A stretch of 7,680 bases of DNA from Candidatus Pacearchaeota archaeon (lineage in GTDB: Archaea; Nanobdellota; Nanobdellia; Pacearchaeales; GW2011-AR1). Each line of letters starts with the position of its first letter. Position 1 is the first letter of the stretch. The translations under genes were made by a program, and so were the position numbers. The notes beneath the pieces were generated by a model, which saw nothing but the letters and a program-made list of their open reading frames with translations, did not search any database and had not been told where the DNA came from. The stretch is from contig JAFCDH010000047.1 of NCBI GenBank assembly GCA_017609795.1, forward strand, positions 1 through 7,680. The letters run 5' to 3'. Shown in pieces: positions 1 to 5,346 of the stretch.

Positions 1-208
1 CTTCTTGAGCATAATTTCTTCCTACTTTTGCCATCACCACAACCCCTACCCCAATTAACCCTAACCCAATAGCAAACCATATCTTTGATATGGTTGTAGA
101 AACATCAATGACAGCGCCGGTCATTGTTGTGAAAGGCTGAGCTATTATAATAAAAATTCCAATTATAATTAGTGCAATACTTATGCCTCTTTTATGGTTA
201 TGTTTCAT
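1..208 (-). CDS. small two-helix membrane protein, C-terminus off the window
   Basis: The frame begins MKHNHKRGISIALIIIG and stays open for 69 codons to the left edge, so the C-terminus is missing. A short basic N-terminus is followed by a hydrophobic helix (about residues 8-24), a loop containing TTMTGAVIDV, a second helix (about 42-59) and then a basic stretch (KVGRN). Membrane insertion is therefore very likely. TGAVI-like loops next to a helix are, from memory, common in small DPANN membrane proteins, but no function follows from that. The ATG at 206-208 is chosen because a TATA-like box (236-244, minus strand) lies about 32 nt upstream and no ribosome binding site is visible. The gene diverges from the plus-strand gene starting at 351. 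This stretch looks richer in C/G than the rest of the window. Too short for the six-frame length cut-offs usually used. Confidence 0.7.
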   Translation of the reverse strand, partial: MKHNHKRGISIALIIIGIFIIIAQPFTTMTGAVIDVSTTISKIWFAIGLGLIGVGVVVMAKVGRNYAQE

Positions 209-235
209 TTGATTAATAATTATTAGTTTTTTTGA

Positions 236-244
236 GTATAAAAT
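236..244 (-). promoter_or_regulatory. TATA-like box for the leftward membrane-protein gene
   Basis: On the minus strand the sequence reads ATTTTATAC. Its centre lies about 32 nt before the ATG at 208, a spacing that fits an archaeal TATA box with a very short leader. No Shine-Dalgarno sequence is seen between it and the start. Confidence 0.45.
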
Positions 245-313
245 AGTTTTGATTCCATTATGAAGAACTATTGTTTATTTGTCACCACTACCTAATAACA
301 TCACAATAGAAAC

Positions 314-322
314 ATTTATAAA
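314..322 (+). promoter_or_regulatory. TATA box for the 245-residue protein gene
   Basis: ATTTATAAA, preceded by a purine-rich GAAAC that could serve as a BRE, is centred about 33 nt before the ATG at 351. This predicts transcription starting within a few bases of the ATG, giving a leaderless or nearly leaderless mRNA. It also argues against the in-frame upstream TTG at 279, which would lie before the transcription start. Confidence 0.6.
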
Positions 323-350
323 GGGTTTTTTAGTTGGTATATTATTGAAA

Positions 351-1088
351 ATGGCAAAAAAAAGTTCAAAGAAAAGTGAGTATCTTCAATTTAGAGAGAA
401 ATTTGCAAAATATTCTCCTTATGTTCTTGCTTTTGAACAAGCTAATGATCCTGAAAATCCTGATATCAGAGGATTAAAAAGATTAGCAGTAGCAAATGTT
501 CCTGATAGTCATCCAAATTCTGAAATAGAAAGAGAAAGAGTGGGTAGAACTAATGATATTCAAGTTATTTCTAAATTTTTTAATATAGGTTATAAAAGAA
601 TTGCAAAAGATTTTGAAGCTTATGGAGATAAAAATATAAAAAGAATTCTTAAAAAAACTCCCCAAAAAAATTTAGAAATGATTTTAGCTTCTGTTGAACT
701 TAAAAGAAAAATACCTCAAGCATATAAATCTGTAGCTCAAATCCATCAAGATTATCAAGAAATGTATAGAGTTTTAGCAGTTTATAAAAATGACGAAAGT
801 GAAGAAGATGATAGAGAAAAGGCTTTGAAGACTATGGAAAAAAAGGTTACTGATTTTTATACTGCAAATTATAGTGGAAACCCTGAAGTTTTAGATGCAT
901 TAAAATATTTAGCTAAGGTAGATTCAGAACTTAAAGTTGCTAGATATATGGGCTTTGTAGGAGATAAAAGAAAAGAATTTGATAATAAGGTAGGAGATAA
1001 ATTAGGCCCTTATTTAAGTGATACTGTTAAAGATAAACTTGCTCTTTATTCTATGATTGCAAGTGATTTAAGAAAAGCAAAAAGATAA
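351..1088 (+). CDS. uncharacterised charged helical protein, 245 aa
   Basis: The protein is MAKKSSKKSEYLQF... to ...DLRKAKR. I do not recognise it. It has a basic N-terminus (residues 1-20), no signal peptide and no membrane segment, and is rich in Lys, Glu and Asp throughout, with long predicted helices (about 70-145, 155-170, 178-200 and 222-243). An acidic patch, NDESEEDDRE, sits at about 147-156. It is probably cytoplasmic. The ATG at 351 is preferred over the TTG 24 codons upstream because a good TATA box falls inside that extension (314-322) and because MAKKSSKK is a more ordinary N-terminus. It is the only plus-strand gene here, is flanked by a divergent and a convergent gene, and is followed by a T-rich terminator, so it is probably a single-gene transcript. 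Confidence 0.85.
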   Translation: MAKKSSKKSEYLQFREKFAKYSPYVLAFEQANDPENPDIRGLKRLAVANVPDSHPNSEIERERVGRTNDIQVISKFFNIGYKRIAKDFEAYGDKNIKRILKKTPQKNLEMILASVELKRKIPQAYKSVAQIHQDYQEMYRVLAVYKNDESEEDDREKALKTMEKKVTDFYTANYSGNPEVLDALKYLAKVDSELKVARYMGFVGDKRKEFDNKVGDKLGPYLSDTVKDKLALYSMIASDLRKAKR

Positions 1089-1093
1089 TTAGA

Positions 1094-1106
1094 TTTTTAT
1101 TTTTTT
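1094..1106 (+). terminator. T-rich archaeal-type terminator after the 245-residue protein gene
   Basis: Five T, one A and seven T follow the stop codon at 1088 by five bases. Archaeal RNA polymerase terminates at such U-tracts without needing a hairpin. By contrast, no T-run longer than four is seen on the minus strand just after the minus-strand stops at 1264, 2821, 4899 and 5347. Confidence 0.5.
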
Positions 1107-1136
1107 ATAATTCTATTAACTTATATCTTAATGGAT

Positions 1137-1212
1137 ATAATGATTTAAAGATGATAAGATTAAAATATGTAATGATAAGCTTAAGCTAATCATCAGCTCA
1201 GCTTAAAGATGT
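1137..1212 (+). repeat. intergenic repeat, copy 1, with palindromic core
   Basis: Bases 1137-1163 match the minus strand of 5269-5295 at 26 of 27 positions, the single difference being T for G. Downstream, 1181-1206 is TTAAGCT, 12 nt, AGCTTAA. The hairpin can extend: TAAGCT at 1176-1181 pairs with AGCTTA, and an inner AGCT pairs with AGCT. The outer part, TAAGCTTAAGCT...AGCTTAAAG, matches the minus strand of copy 3 (about 4782-4813), with TCAT at the same place in the loop. It lies between convergent genes, so it is not an obvious promoter. It starts 49 nt after the plus-strand stop at 1088. Confidence 0.6.
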
Positions 1213-1263
1213 AATAAGATCCCAAGGAAGTTTTAAGTAAAAGTTTATTATTCTAAGAAGTTA

Positions 1264-2316
1264 TCATTGTATAATATTATCAATAATGCTTAAAACAATT
1301 TTGAAGAATTCTTCAGCTCTTTCTTGCCAGCCATCAATAATCTTTCCATCTAGGTTTCTTATATTTCCATGGACAATTCTTTTATGTAAATCATATAATT
1401 CTTTGAAATCTGTTACATATTTCATTCTTAACAGTTTTCTATCTACAAAATGCTGTTTTAGTAAAAGAGCAATATGTTCTGGGCTTGGAGGAAGGACTTT
1501 TACAGACATTAATAATGCTTGTGCAGAATCTACCATTGCCCAATAACATCCTTCTATTGCACTAATTTCTGCTAATCTGCTTCTTGCAATATGACCTGGA
1601 ACCCTATTTAAACAAGTAAAAGTTGCTTCAGGAGTTGTTTTTATTCTTCCTTCTTGCAAAAGTATTTTAAGAGGCTTAAAAAAACCACCAAAGTCTATAA
1701 GAGGTTCTCCATATCTAATTATATTAATAACTGTTGGGTCTCCTCTTGTCAAATCTATCCACCAAGTTGTTAACTTAACTGTATTAATATGAAGATCTTT
1801 TTTATAAGGGTTTGATTGAATTAGTTTTCCTAGCTCTTCTCTATACCATGCAATTAAAGTCTCATCAAATCTTGTTGTTGCATCATCTATTACAAGAATA
1901 ATATCAATATCAGAACCAGCAACATTTGTAGATTTTGTTTGACTTCCAAACAAAATTATTGATTTAATAAGTTTATCAAATCTTTCATAAGCTTTTTCTG
2001 CAAAATCCATTGCAATATCCCTTTCTGTTTTAAGTTTTAGACTTGGAAATTTTTGACTTGATATTTTTGGTTTTTTTTCAGAAGTTGTTTTAGTTGAATG
2101 TTTTTCAGGAGATTCACTTATGTGATGTTTTTTTATTTTTTTATGAGTTCTACTTTTATGATGTTTTTTTGGTTTTTCCAAACTTTTTGTTATTTTATGC
2201 TCTATAATCTTATGAGTTTTAGATTTTTCTTTAAGTTCTTTAGATTCTTTTTTATTAGTCTTATCTTCTTTAGAATCTTTTTTTTGCTGTTTAATCTCTT
2301 TCTCTTGTTTTTCCAT
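1264..2316 (-). CDS. nucleotidyltransferase-domain protein with Lys/His-rich N-terminal tail (350 aa)
   Basis: Residues about 1-95 are a low-complexity Lys/His/Ser/Glu tail, probably disordered. A polymerase-beta-type nucleotidyltransferase domain follows: ILFGSQ at 121-126 (GS at 124-125), then GSDIDIILV with the metal-binding pair D136 and D138, and a likely third carboxylate, D174, in KKDLHI. The remaining residues (about 235-350) are a helical domain ending in YDLHKRIVHG (308-317) and resemble the helical half of kanamycin-nucleotidyltransferase or MNT-HEPN proteins. The family transfers a nucleotide from NTP to a small molecule, RNA or protein; the substrate cannot be told. A separate MNT/HEPN toxin-antitoxin partner is not visible. 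This is the only gene here with a clear Shine-Dalgarno sequence, and it is the last gene of the minus-strand run. Confidence 0.85.
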   Translation of the reverse strand: MEKQEKEIKQQKKDSKEDKTNKKESKELKEKSKTHKIIEHKITKSLEKPKKHHKSRTHKKIKKHHISESPEKHSTKTTSEKKPKISSQKFPSLKLKTERDIAMDFAEKAYERFDKLIKSIILFGSQTKSTNVAGSDIDIILVIDDATTRFDETLIAWYREELGKLIQSNPYKKDLHINTVKLTTWWIDLTRGDPTVINIIRYGEPLIDFGGFFKPLKILLQEGRIKTTPEATFTCLNRVPGHIARSRLAEISAIEGCYWAMVDSAQALLMSVKVLPPSPEHIALLLKQHFVDRKLLRMKYVTDFKELYDLHKRIVHGNIRNLDGKIIDGWQERAEEFFKIVLSIIDNIIQ

Positions 2317-2319
2317 TTT

Positions 2320-2328
2320 ATCCCCTTT
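2320..2328 (-). promoter_or_regulatory. Shine-Dalgarno-like site of the nucleotidyltransferase gene
   Basis: The minus strand reads AAAGGGGAT, with the G-run ending 5 nt before the ATG at 2316. It is the only obvious ribosome binding site in the window and fixes the start of the Lys-rich tail. Confidence 0.55.
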
Positions 2329-2352
2329 TAGTTTATATTATTAATCAATCCT

Positions 2353-2363
2353 AATTTTTAAAT
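2353..2363 (-). promoter_or_regulatory. possible TATA box of the nucleotidyltransferase gene
   Basis: The minus strand reads CATTTAAAAAT, centred about 42 nt before the ATG. This would give a leader of roughly 16 nt, just enough to hold the AAGGGG site. The match is weak in such AT-rich DNA. Confidence 0.3.
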
Positions 2364-2372
2364 GTGTTGATT

Positions 2373-2594
2373 TTATTTATGCTGTATATGTTCTTTAAAA
2401 TCTTTTGCTAAATATCTAAATGCTATTTCTGTTTTAATTTGTTTATCACTTATAGACCAGATCTTTAATAAAATAGTAAACATAATTGTTATTAAAACAA
2501 TAAATTCTGTAGGGCTATTACCAAATGCATACCAAACTAATAATATTACACTTAACACTAGGAATATATAAAATAATATTTCTTTAAGGTCCAT
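2373..2594 (-). CDS. small two-helix membrane protein with FGNSPTEF loop (73 aa)
   Basis: MDLKEILFYIFLVLSVILLV opens with a membrane helix (about residues 5-22). The short loop FGNSPTEF (24-31) leads directly into a second helix (32-48), and a charged amphipathic tail (49-73) probably lies in the cytoplasm. The order helix, FG(D/N)SPTEF, helix, charged tail is the same as in the 98-residue protein at 4899-5195, so the two look like paralogues. No catalytic motif is seen and the function is unknown. The ATG lies 1 nt after the stop of the 30-residue peptide gene, which suggests that the two are translated from one message. Confidence 0.75.
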   Translation of the reverse strand: MDLKEILFYIFLVLSVILLVWYAFGNSPTEFIVLITIMFTILLKIWSISDKQIKTEIAFRYLAKDFKEHIQHK

Positions 2595-2595
2595 T

Positions 2596-2688
2596 TTATT
2601 TAAATGCCTTCCCTGTAATAAACAGATATATTATTACAAATATAAATATTATCGCTGCTATCCACATAATAATATCTTGTAATTTCAT
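2596..2688 (-). CDS. 30-residue single-helix membrane peptide
   Basis: The frame reads MKLQDIIMWI, then AAIIFIFVII, then YLFITGKAFK and TAA. Residues about 6-24 form one membrane helix with a short, basic C-terminal end. It is below usual gene-calling limits. Support comes from its clean hydrophobic profile, its ATG start, and its stop lying one base before the ATG of the 73-residue membrane protein, a spacing typical of co-translated genes. No Shine-Dalgarno sequence precedes it. It could be a subunit or regulator of the neighbouring two-helix protein, but that is a guess from position. It could also be a chance frame, although chance frames in AT-rich DNA seldom fit a neighbour so exactly. 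Confidence 0.55.
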   Translation of the reverse strand: MKLQDIIMWIAAIIFIFVIIYLFITGKAFK

Positions 2689-2705
2689 TTTTATATTTTA
2701 TTTTA

Positions 2706-2757
2706 CTATATCTCTATGAATATTTAAGCTTAAATTTGAGTAGCTTAATCTTTTGTG
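2706..2757 (-). repeat. intergenic repeat, copy 2, with palindromic core
   Basis: Bases 2724-2748 are TTAAGCT, 11 nt, AGCTTAA. Over 2706-2748 an ungapped comparison with 4766-4808 gives 34 identical positions of 43, including flanking CTATAT and TCTAT outside the palindrome. It begins about 64 nt after the stop of the TIM-barrel gene and ends about 18 nt before the ATG of the 30-residue peptide gene. It could thus be a 3' element of the first or an operator for the second. Confidence 0.6.
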
Positions 2758-2820
2758 ATCTGTCTCTTGATATTACATTAAGATATAGATATTTTTTTAA
2801 TAAGATTTTAGTATTTAATC

Positions 2821-4656
2821 TCATTGATTAGGAGTTCCTGAAAATCTGCTTTGATCTCCTCCAACTGTTCCTCCTAATTCTGCAGGAAGTGTTGAAAAAC
2901 CTAATCCATAGGTTGCCTGAGATACTGGTGTGCCAATTGCTCCTTGTCCTGGAGCAAAAGTATAAGTTGCAAAACCTTGTGTTTGGCCCCAAGAAGGGCC
3001 TGCTTGCATTGCATAAATTGGAGAATCAAATGATTGCATTGTTTGTATTAATGATGGTGCTCCTCCTTTTGGAGGTTGTCCTGGAACATTTTGAAAATGT
3101 TGATACCAATCTATTGCTTCAATAATCTTTTTTCCTTCAAATCCTTTTTCACCTAATTTTTCCATTATTTGCTTCATAGGAACATTCCCCATTCCCATTG
3201 GAAGTTCTGTATGTTCAAAACCAAAATTATCAGAAAGATGAACATGTTTTACAAAAGGAGCAATTATTTCTGTTTGTTTAATAATATCTTTCTCTCCATA
3301 ACCTTGTTTTCTTAGCATGTTTATATGTCCAACATCCCAAGTAGCACCAATCATTTGTTCAGAAATTCTTTTAGCTTCTGATTTTCCTAAACCTTTACTT
3401 TTTCTTAAGTTTTCAGCAAGTTTTTCTCTAGATTTTTTAACTAATTCTTTTAAATCTTCTGCTTTGCTTAAACCAAACATTCCTGCAGGAGGATTTTCAA
3501 TATTTATAATTGGAGCTGTTTTTCCAAATTCATTATAAGCTGTTTCTGCTACATTTGCAAAGGTTTGAGAAGATTTATCCATTACAAACTTTTTTAATGG
3601 CTGATATAATGTGGGAACTTTTATTTTATTTAATACTTTAAGTCCTTTTTCAACTAATTCTCCAAATTCATCTAATTTTTCTGGATCCTTTTCTAAGTCT
3701 TGAGTAATTTTTGGGGAGATTTCTTGTGCATATCTTTGAAGCTCTTTTTTATCATTATCAGAAGCTTTTTCATAAGCTAAATCAAATAAAACCTTTAAAT
3801 TTTGATATGCATCTTTTAGATAAATAGTCCCATGATCCATCCCTCTTTCTAATTGTTTTAATCTTTCTTTTTCTAAATCTGGTAAGGTATTAATATCAAT
3901 TTTCTTTGTTTTTTTTAATAATTTATTTATATTTTGTTTTTCTTCTTCTGATTTAACATTTAGATTTTTATATGTTTCATTTATTGTTTGTTCACCATAA
4001 TTAATATATCTATTTATATTAGATAAATTTTGAACCCAGCTATTTTTATTATGTTCTTCTAATTCTTTTTCTACTTCAAGTTCTCTTCCTTCTGGTTTGA
4101 ATTTTTTATCTTCTGGGAAATATTTTTTTTCTAGTTTAATTGCATCTATTTTCCCTGTTCTTGGGTCTATTATAAGGACTTGTCCTATTTTCTTGCCTTC
4201 TTTTGTTACTTGCTCAATTTCTGGAAGTCCTCCTGTTGAATGGAAAGTTACAGAAATATTTCCTTTTTCATCTAATTCATGACTTCTTAATACTGCAGAT
4301 GCCATTTGAGCTTCTGCTCCTTTTCTTGCTGTTTCATTCCATCCTTGATTAGTTATTCCTGAAGGTTCTACAATTGGAGCATGTATTGAAGGACTAACTC
4401 CTGCCATTTTCATTGACCTGCTCATTTCTTTAAAGTGTTGTCTTGGTATTCCTTCAAGAACTTTTGCATCTACACCTTGAACTTCAAAGGTTTTTGCTCC
4501 AGAAGCCATTTTACTTTGAAGATCTTTTAATTGATTAGCACTTCTTCCATCAAGAGTTAAACCTATATCTCCTGCTTGTATTTGATAACCAATAGCATTA
4601 TAACTAGGAATAAGAAAATCATCTGCTCCAGGATAAACATTTTCATATGATACCAT
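2821..4656 (-). CDS. TIM-barrel protein, endonuclease IV / xylose-isomerase-like, with large insert (611 aa)
   Basis: The motifs follow the order of metal ligands in endonuclease IV and related sugar isomerases: H92 in SIHAP, H139 in VTFHS, E387 in INIENPP, D441 and H444 in TWDVGH, H471/H473 in KHVHLSD, H482 in FEHTE before GMGN, and E513 in IIEAID. A two- or three-metal site is therefore probably intact. Candidate reactions are cleavage at abasic sites or isomerisation/epimerisation of a sugar, and the sequence does not decide. Residues about 175-375, between H139 and E387, form a Lys/Glu-rich helical insert; in endonuclease IV the corresponding ligands lie about 36 residues apart. Residues about 522-611 are a Gly/Pro/Gln/Ala-rich tail, likely disordered. 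There is no signal peptide. The ATG at 4656 starts MVSYENVYPG and has no ribosome binding site. The family seems typical of DPANN archaea, from memory. Confidence 0.85.
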   Translation of the reverse strand: MVSYENVYPGADDFLIPSYNAIGYQIQAGDIGLTLDGRSANQLKDLQSKMASGAKTFEVQGVDAKVLEGIPRQHFKEMSRSMKMAGVSPSIHAPIVEPSGITNQGWNETARKGAEAQMASAVLRSHELDEKGNISVTFHSTGGLPEIEQVTKEGKKIGQVLIIDPRTGKIDAIKLEKKYFPEDKKFKPEGRELEVEKELEEHNKNSWVQNLSNINRYINYGEQTINETYKNLNVKSEEEKQNINKLLKKTKKIDINTLPDLEKERLKQLERGMDHGTIYLKDAYQNLKVLFDLAYEKASDNDKKELQRYAQEISPKITQDLEKDPEKLDEFGELVEKGLKVLNKIKVPTLYQPLKKFVMDKSSQTFANVAETAYNEFGKTAPIINIENPPAGMFGLSKAEDLKELVKKSREKLAENLRKSKGLGKSEAKRISEQMIGATWDVGHINMLRKQGYGEKDIIKQTEIIAPFVKHVHLSDNFGFEHTELPMGMGNVPMKQIMEKLGEKGFEGKKIIEAIDWYQHFQNVPGQPPKGGAPSLIQTMQSFDSPIYAMQAGPSWGQTQGFATYTFAPGQGAIGTPVSQATYGLGFSTLPAELGGTVGGDQSRFSGTPNQ

Positions 4657-4706
4657 TTTATGTTTTAAATTAAAATTTTGGTTTGGATCACAACCTTTTT
4701 GAAATC

Positions 4707-4727
4707 TTCAAAATTTTTAATTTTGAA
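4707..4727. repeat. perfect hairpin A in the TIM-barrel gene leader
   Basis: TTCAAAATT, TTT, AATTTTGAA form a 9-bp perfect inverted repeat. It shares its central 13 bases with the neighbouring hairpin B, exactly 25 nt away. It lies about 50-70 nt before the ATG at 4656. Confidence 0.65.
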
Positions 4728-4732
4728 TGACC

Positions 4733-4751
4733 CAGAAATTTTTAATTTCTG
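4733..4751. repeat. perfect hairpin B in the TIM-barrel gene leader
   Basis: CAGAAATT, TTT, AATTTCTG form an 8-bp perfect inverted repeat. The flanking ACC (4730-4732) and GGT (4754-4756) can add three more pairs across a 2-nt bulge. The core is the same as in hairpin A, but the outer arms differ in a way that keeps pairing on both sides. Confidence 0.65.
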
Positions 4752-4765
4752 AGGGTTTGCTTTAT

Positions 4766-4827
4766 CTATATTTCTATAAAACTTTAAGCTTTGTTATGAG
4801 GAGCTTAAGCTTATTATCATCTTTATA
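4766..4827 (-). repeat. intergenic repeat, copy 3, with palindromic core
   Basis: Bases 4784-4808 are TTAAGCT, 11 nt, AGCTTAA. The section 4766-4808 matches copy 2 at 34 of 43 positions, while 4802-4827 resembles the TTAAAGATGATAA part of copy 1 read on the minus strand. It begins about 72 nt after the stop at 4899 and lies about 110-170 nt before the TIM-barrel ATG. Confidence 0.6.
4774..4781 (-). promoter_or_regulatory. possible TATA box for the TIM-barrel gene
   Basis: The minus strand reads TTTTATAG directly after the palindrome of repeat copy 3. If used, transcription would begin near 4752 and give a leader of roughly 95 nt that includes hairpin A and most of hairpin B. No better TATA box is seen at the usual distance from the ATG. 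Confidence 0.35.
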
Positions 4828-4854
4828 TTGTTTCATGCTTATAATATTGTAATA

Positions 4855-4923
4855 TTATTTTTTCTTAACTATTTTATTTCTAGTTTATTTTTTCTTAACT
4901 ATTTTATTTCTAGTTTATTTTTT
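4855..4923. repeat. tandem 30-bp duplication across the stop of the 98-residue gene
   Basis: A 30-bp unit occupies 4884-4913. Its copy at 4854-4883 differs only at the first base, and ten bases of a third copy follow at 4914-4923. Because 30 bp is ten codons, the last codons (NKLEIK) and the TAG stop of the minus-strand gene are duplicated in frame beyond the stop. It looks like a recent slippage or unequal-exchange duplication. Confidence 0.8.
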
Positions 4924-5195
4924 ATTAAACCCATATCATCTTTAATTTTTCTAAATCCACTTTTAACACCAACTTTTATTTCTCCGACTTCTCTATTTAC
5001 TCCATATATTAAAGTAAATAATCTAAAAACAGCCATACTAAGTAATCCAATAATCCATGAAACAACCTGAAATTCAGTTGGTGAATCACCAAAAACCCTC
5101 CATAAAATCATATAAACTGTACCTATAAAAAATACAACTATTAGTATATTTAATATCCAATCTATTACCTTCATAAGTTTTGATTTTTTTACCAT
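4899..5195 (-). CDS. small two-helix membrane protein with FGDSPTEF loop (98 aa)
   Basis: A basic N-terminus (MVKKSKLMK) precedes a membrane helix (about residues 12-33). The loop FGDSPTEF (35-42) follows, then a second helix (44-65) and a charged tail (66-98: NREVGEIKVG...) with heptad-like spacing that could form a coiled coil. Both termini are probably cytoplasmic by the positive-inside rule. It resembles the 73-residue protein at 2373-2594 in layout and in seven of the eight loop residues, so I regard them as paralogues placed on either side of the TIM-barrel gene. The function is unknown; the conserved polar loop may be a contact site. The start is supported by a TATA-like box about 25 nt upstream, which implies a leaderless message. 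The 3' end lies within a 30-bp tandem duplication. Confidence 0.78.
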   Translation of the reverse strand: MVKKSKLMKVIDWILNILIVVFFIGTVYMILWRVFGDSPTEFQVVSWIIGLLSMAVFRLFTLIYGVNREVGEIKVGVKSGFRKIKDDMGLIKNKLEIK

Positions 5196-5215
5196 TTTTA
5201 ATATTATTTCTATAT

Positions 5216-5223
5216 CTTATAAA
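5216..5223 (-). promoter_or_regulatory. TATA box for the 98-residue membrane-protein gene
   Basis: The minus strand reads TTTATAAG, centred about 25 nt before the ATG at 5195, which fits a leaderless transcript. A second, weaker candidate (GATATAAAAG) lies about 35 nt further upstream, next to the truncated repeat copy. Confidence 0.5.
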
Positions 5224-5254
5224 CTCAATTAAGAGATATTATCTGAGTTTCTTT

Positions 5255-5295
5255 TATATCTTTGAAGCTTAATCTTATCCTCTTTAAATCATTAT
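5255..5295 (-). repeat. intergenic repeat, truncated copy 4
   Basis: Bases 5269-5295 on the minus strand match 1137-1163 on the plus strand at 26 of 27 positions. An AGCTTAA half-site (5266-5272) is present, but the second half-site of the palindrome is missing. At the expected 11-nt spacing there is only TTAAAGA. It begins 52 nt after the stop at 5347. Confidence 0.55.
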
Positions 5296-5299
5296 GTTC

Positions 5300-5317
5300 A
5301 AAGACTTTTTTGTCTTT
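5300..5317. repeat. short hairpin after the disordered-protein gene
   Basis: AAAGAC, six T, GTCTTT form a 6-bp perfect inverted repeat about 30 nt beyond the stop of the minus-strand gene at 5347. It may protect the 3' end of that message. In minus-strand RNA the loop is A6, not a U-tract, so it is not a classic terminator. Confidence 0.35.
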
Positions 5318-5346
5318 TTAATACAAATTCCACGAATACCTCTTTT

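Noticed and set aside
260..295. 11-codon leader peptide (ATG AAG AAC ... TAA) before the plus-strand gene
   Set aside because: It lies upstream of the likely transcription start and has no supporting signal.
279..350. In-frame TTG extension of the 245-residue protein
   Set aside because: A good TATA box (314-322) lies inside it, and the ATG at 351 has the right spacing, so the extension is probably not transcribed.
2098..2331. Plus-strand ORF rich in Phe and Met
   Set aside because: It is the antisense shadow of the Lys-rich tail of the nucleotidyltransferase; AAA/AAG codons read as TTT/CTT.
4774..4836. 20-residue ORF on the minus strand (MKQYKDDNKLKLL...) across repeat copy 3
   Set aside because: The other copies give loosely similar Lys/Leu peptides but have no start codon, so the similarity comes from the DNA repeat.
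4828..5070. Plus-strand ORF with repeated FFLNYFISSL
   Set aside because: It is the antisense of the 98-residue gene and of the 30-bp tandem duplication.
1137..5295. CRISPR array
   Set aside because: The repeat copies lie kilobases apart, vary in sequence and orientation, and have no regular spacers; no cas gene is present.
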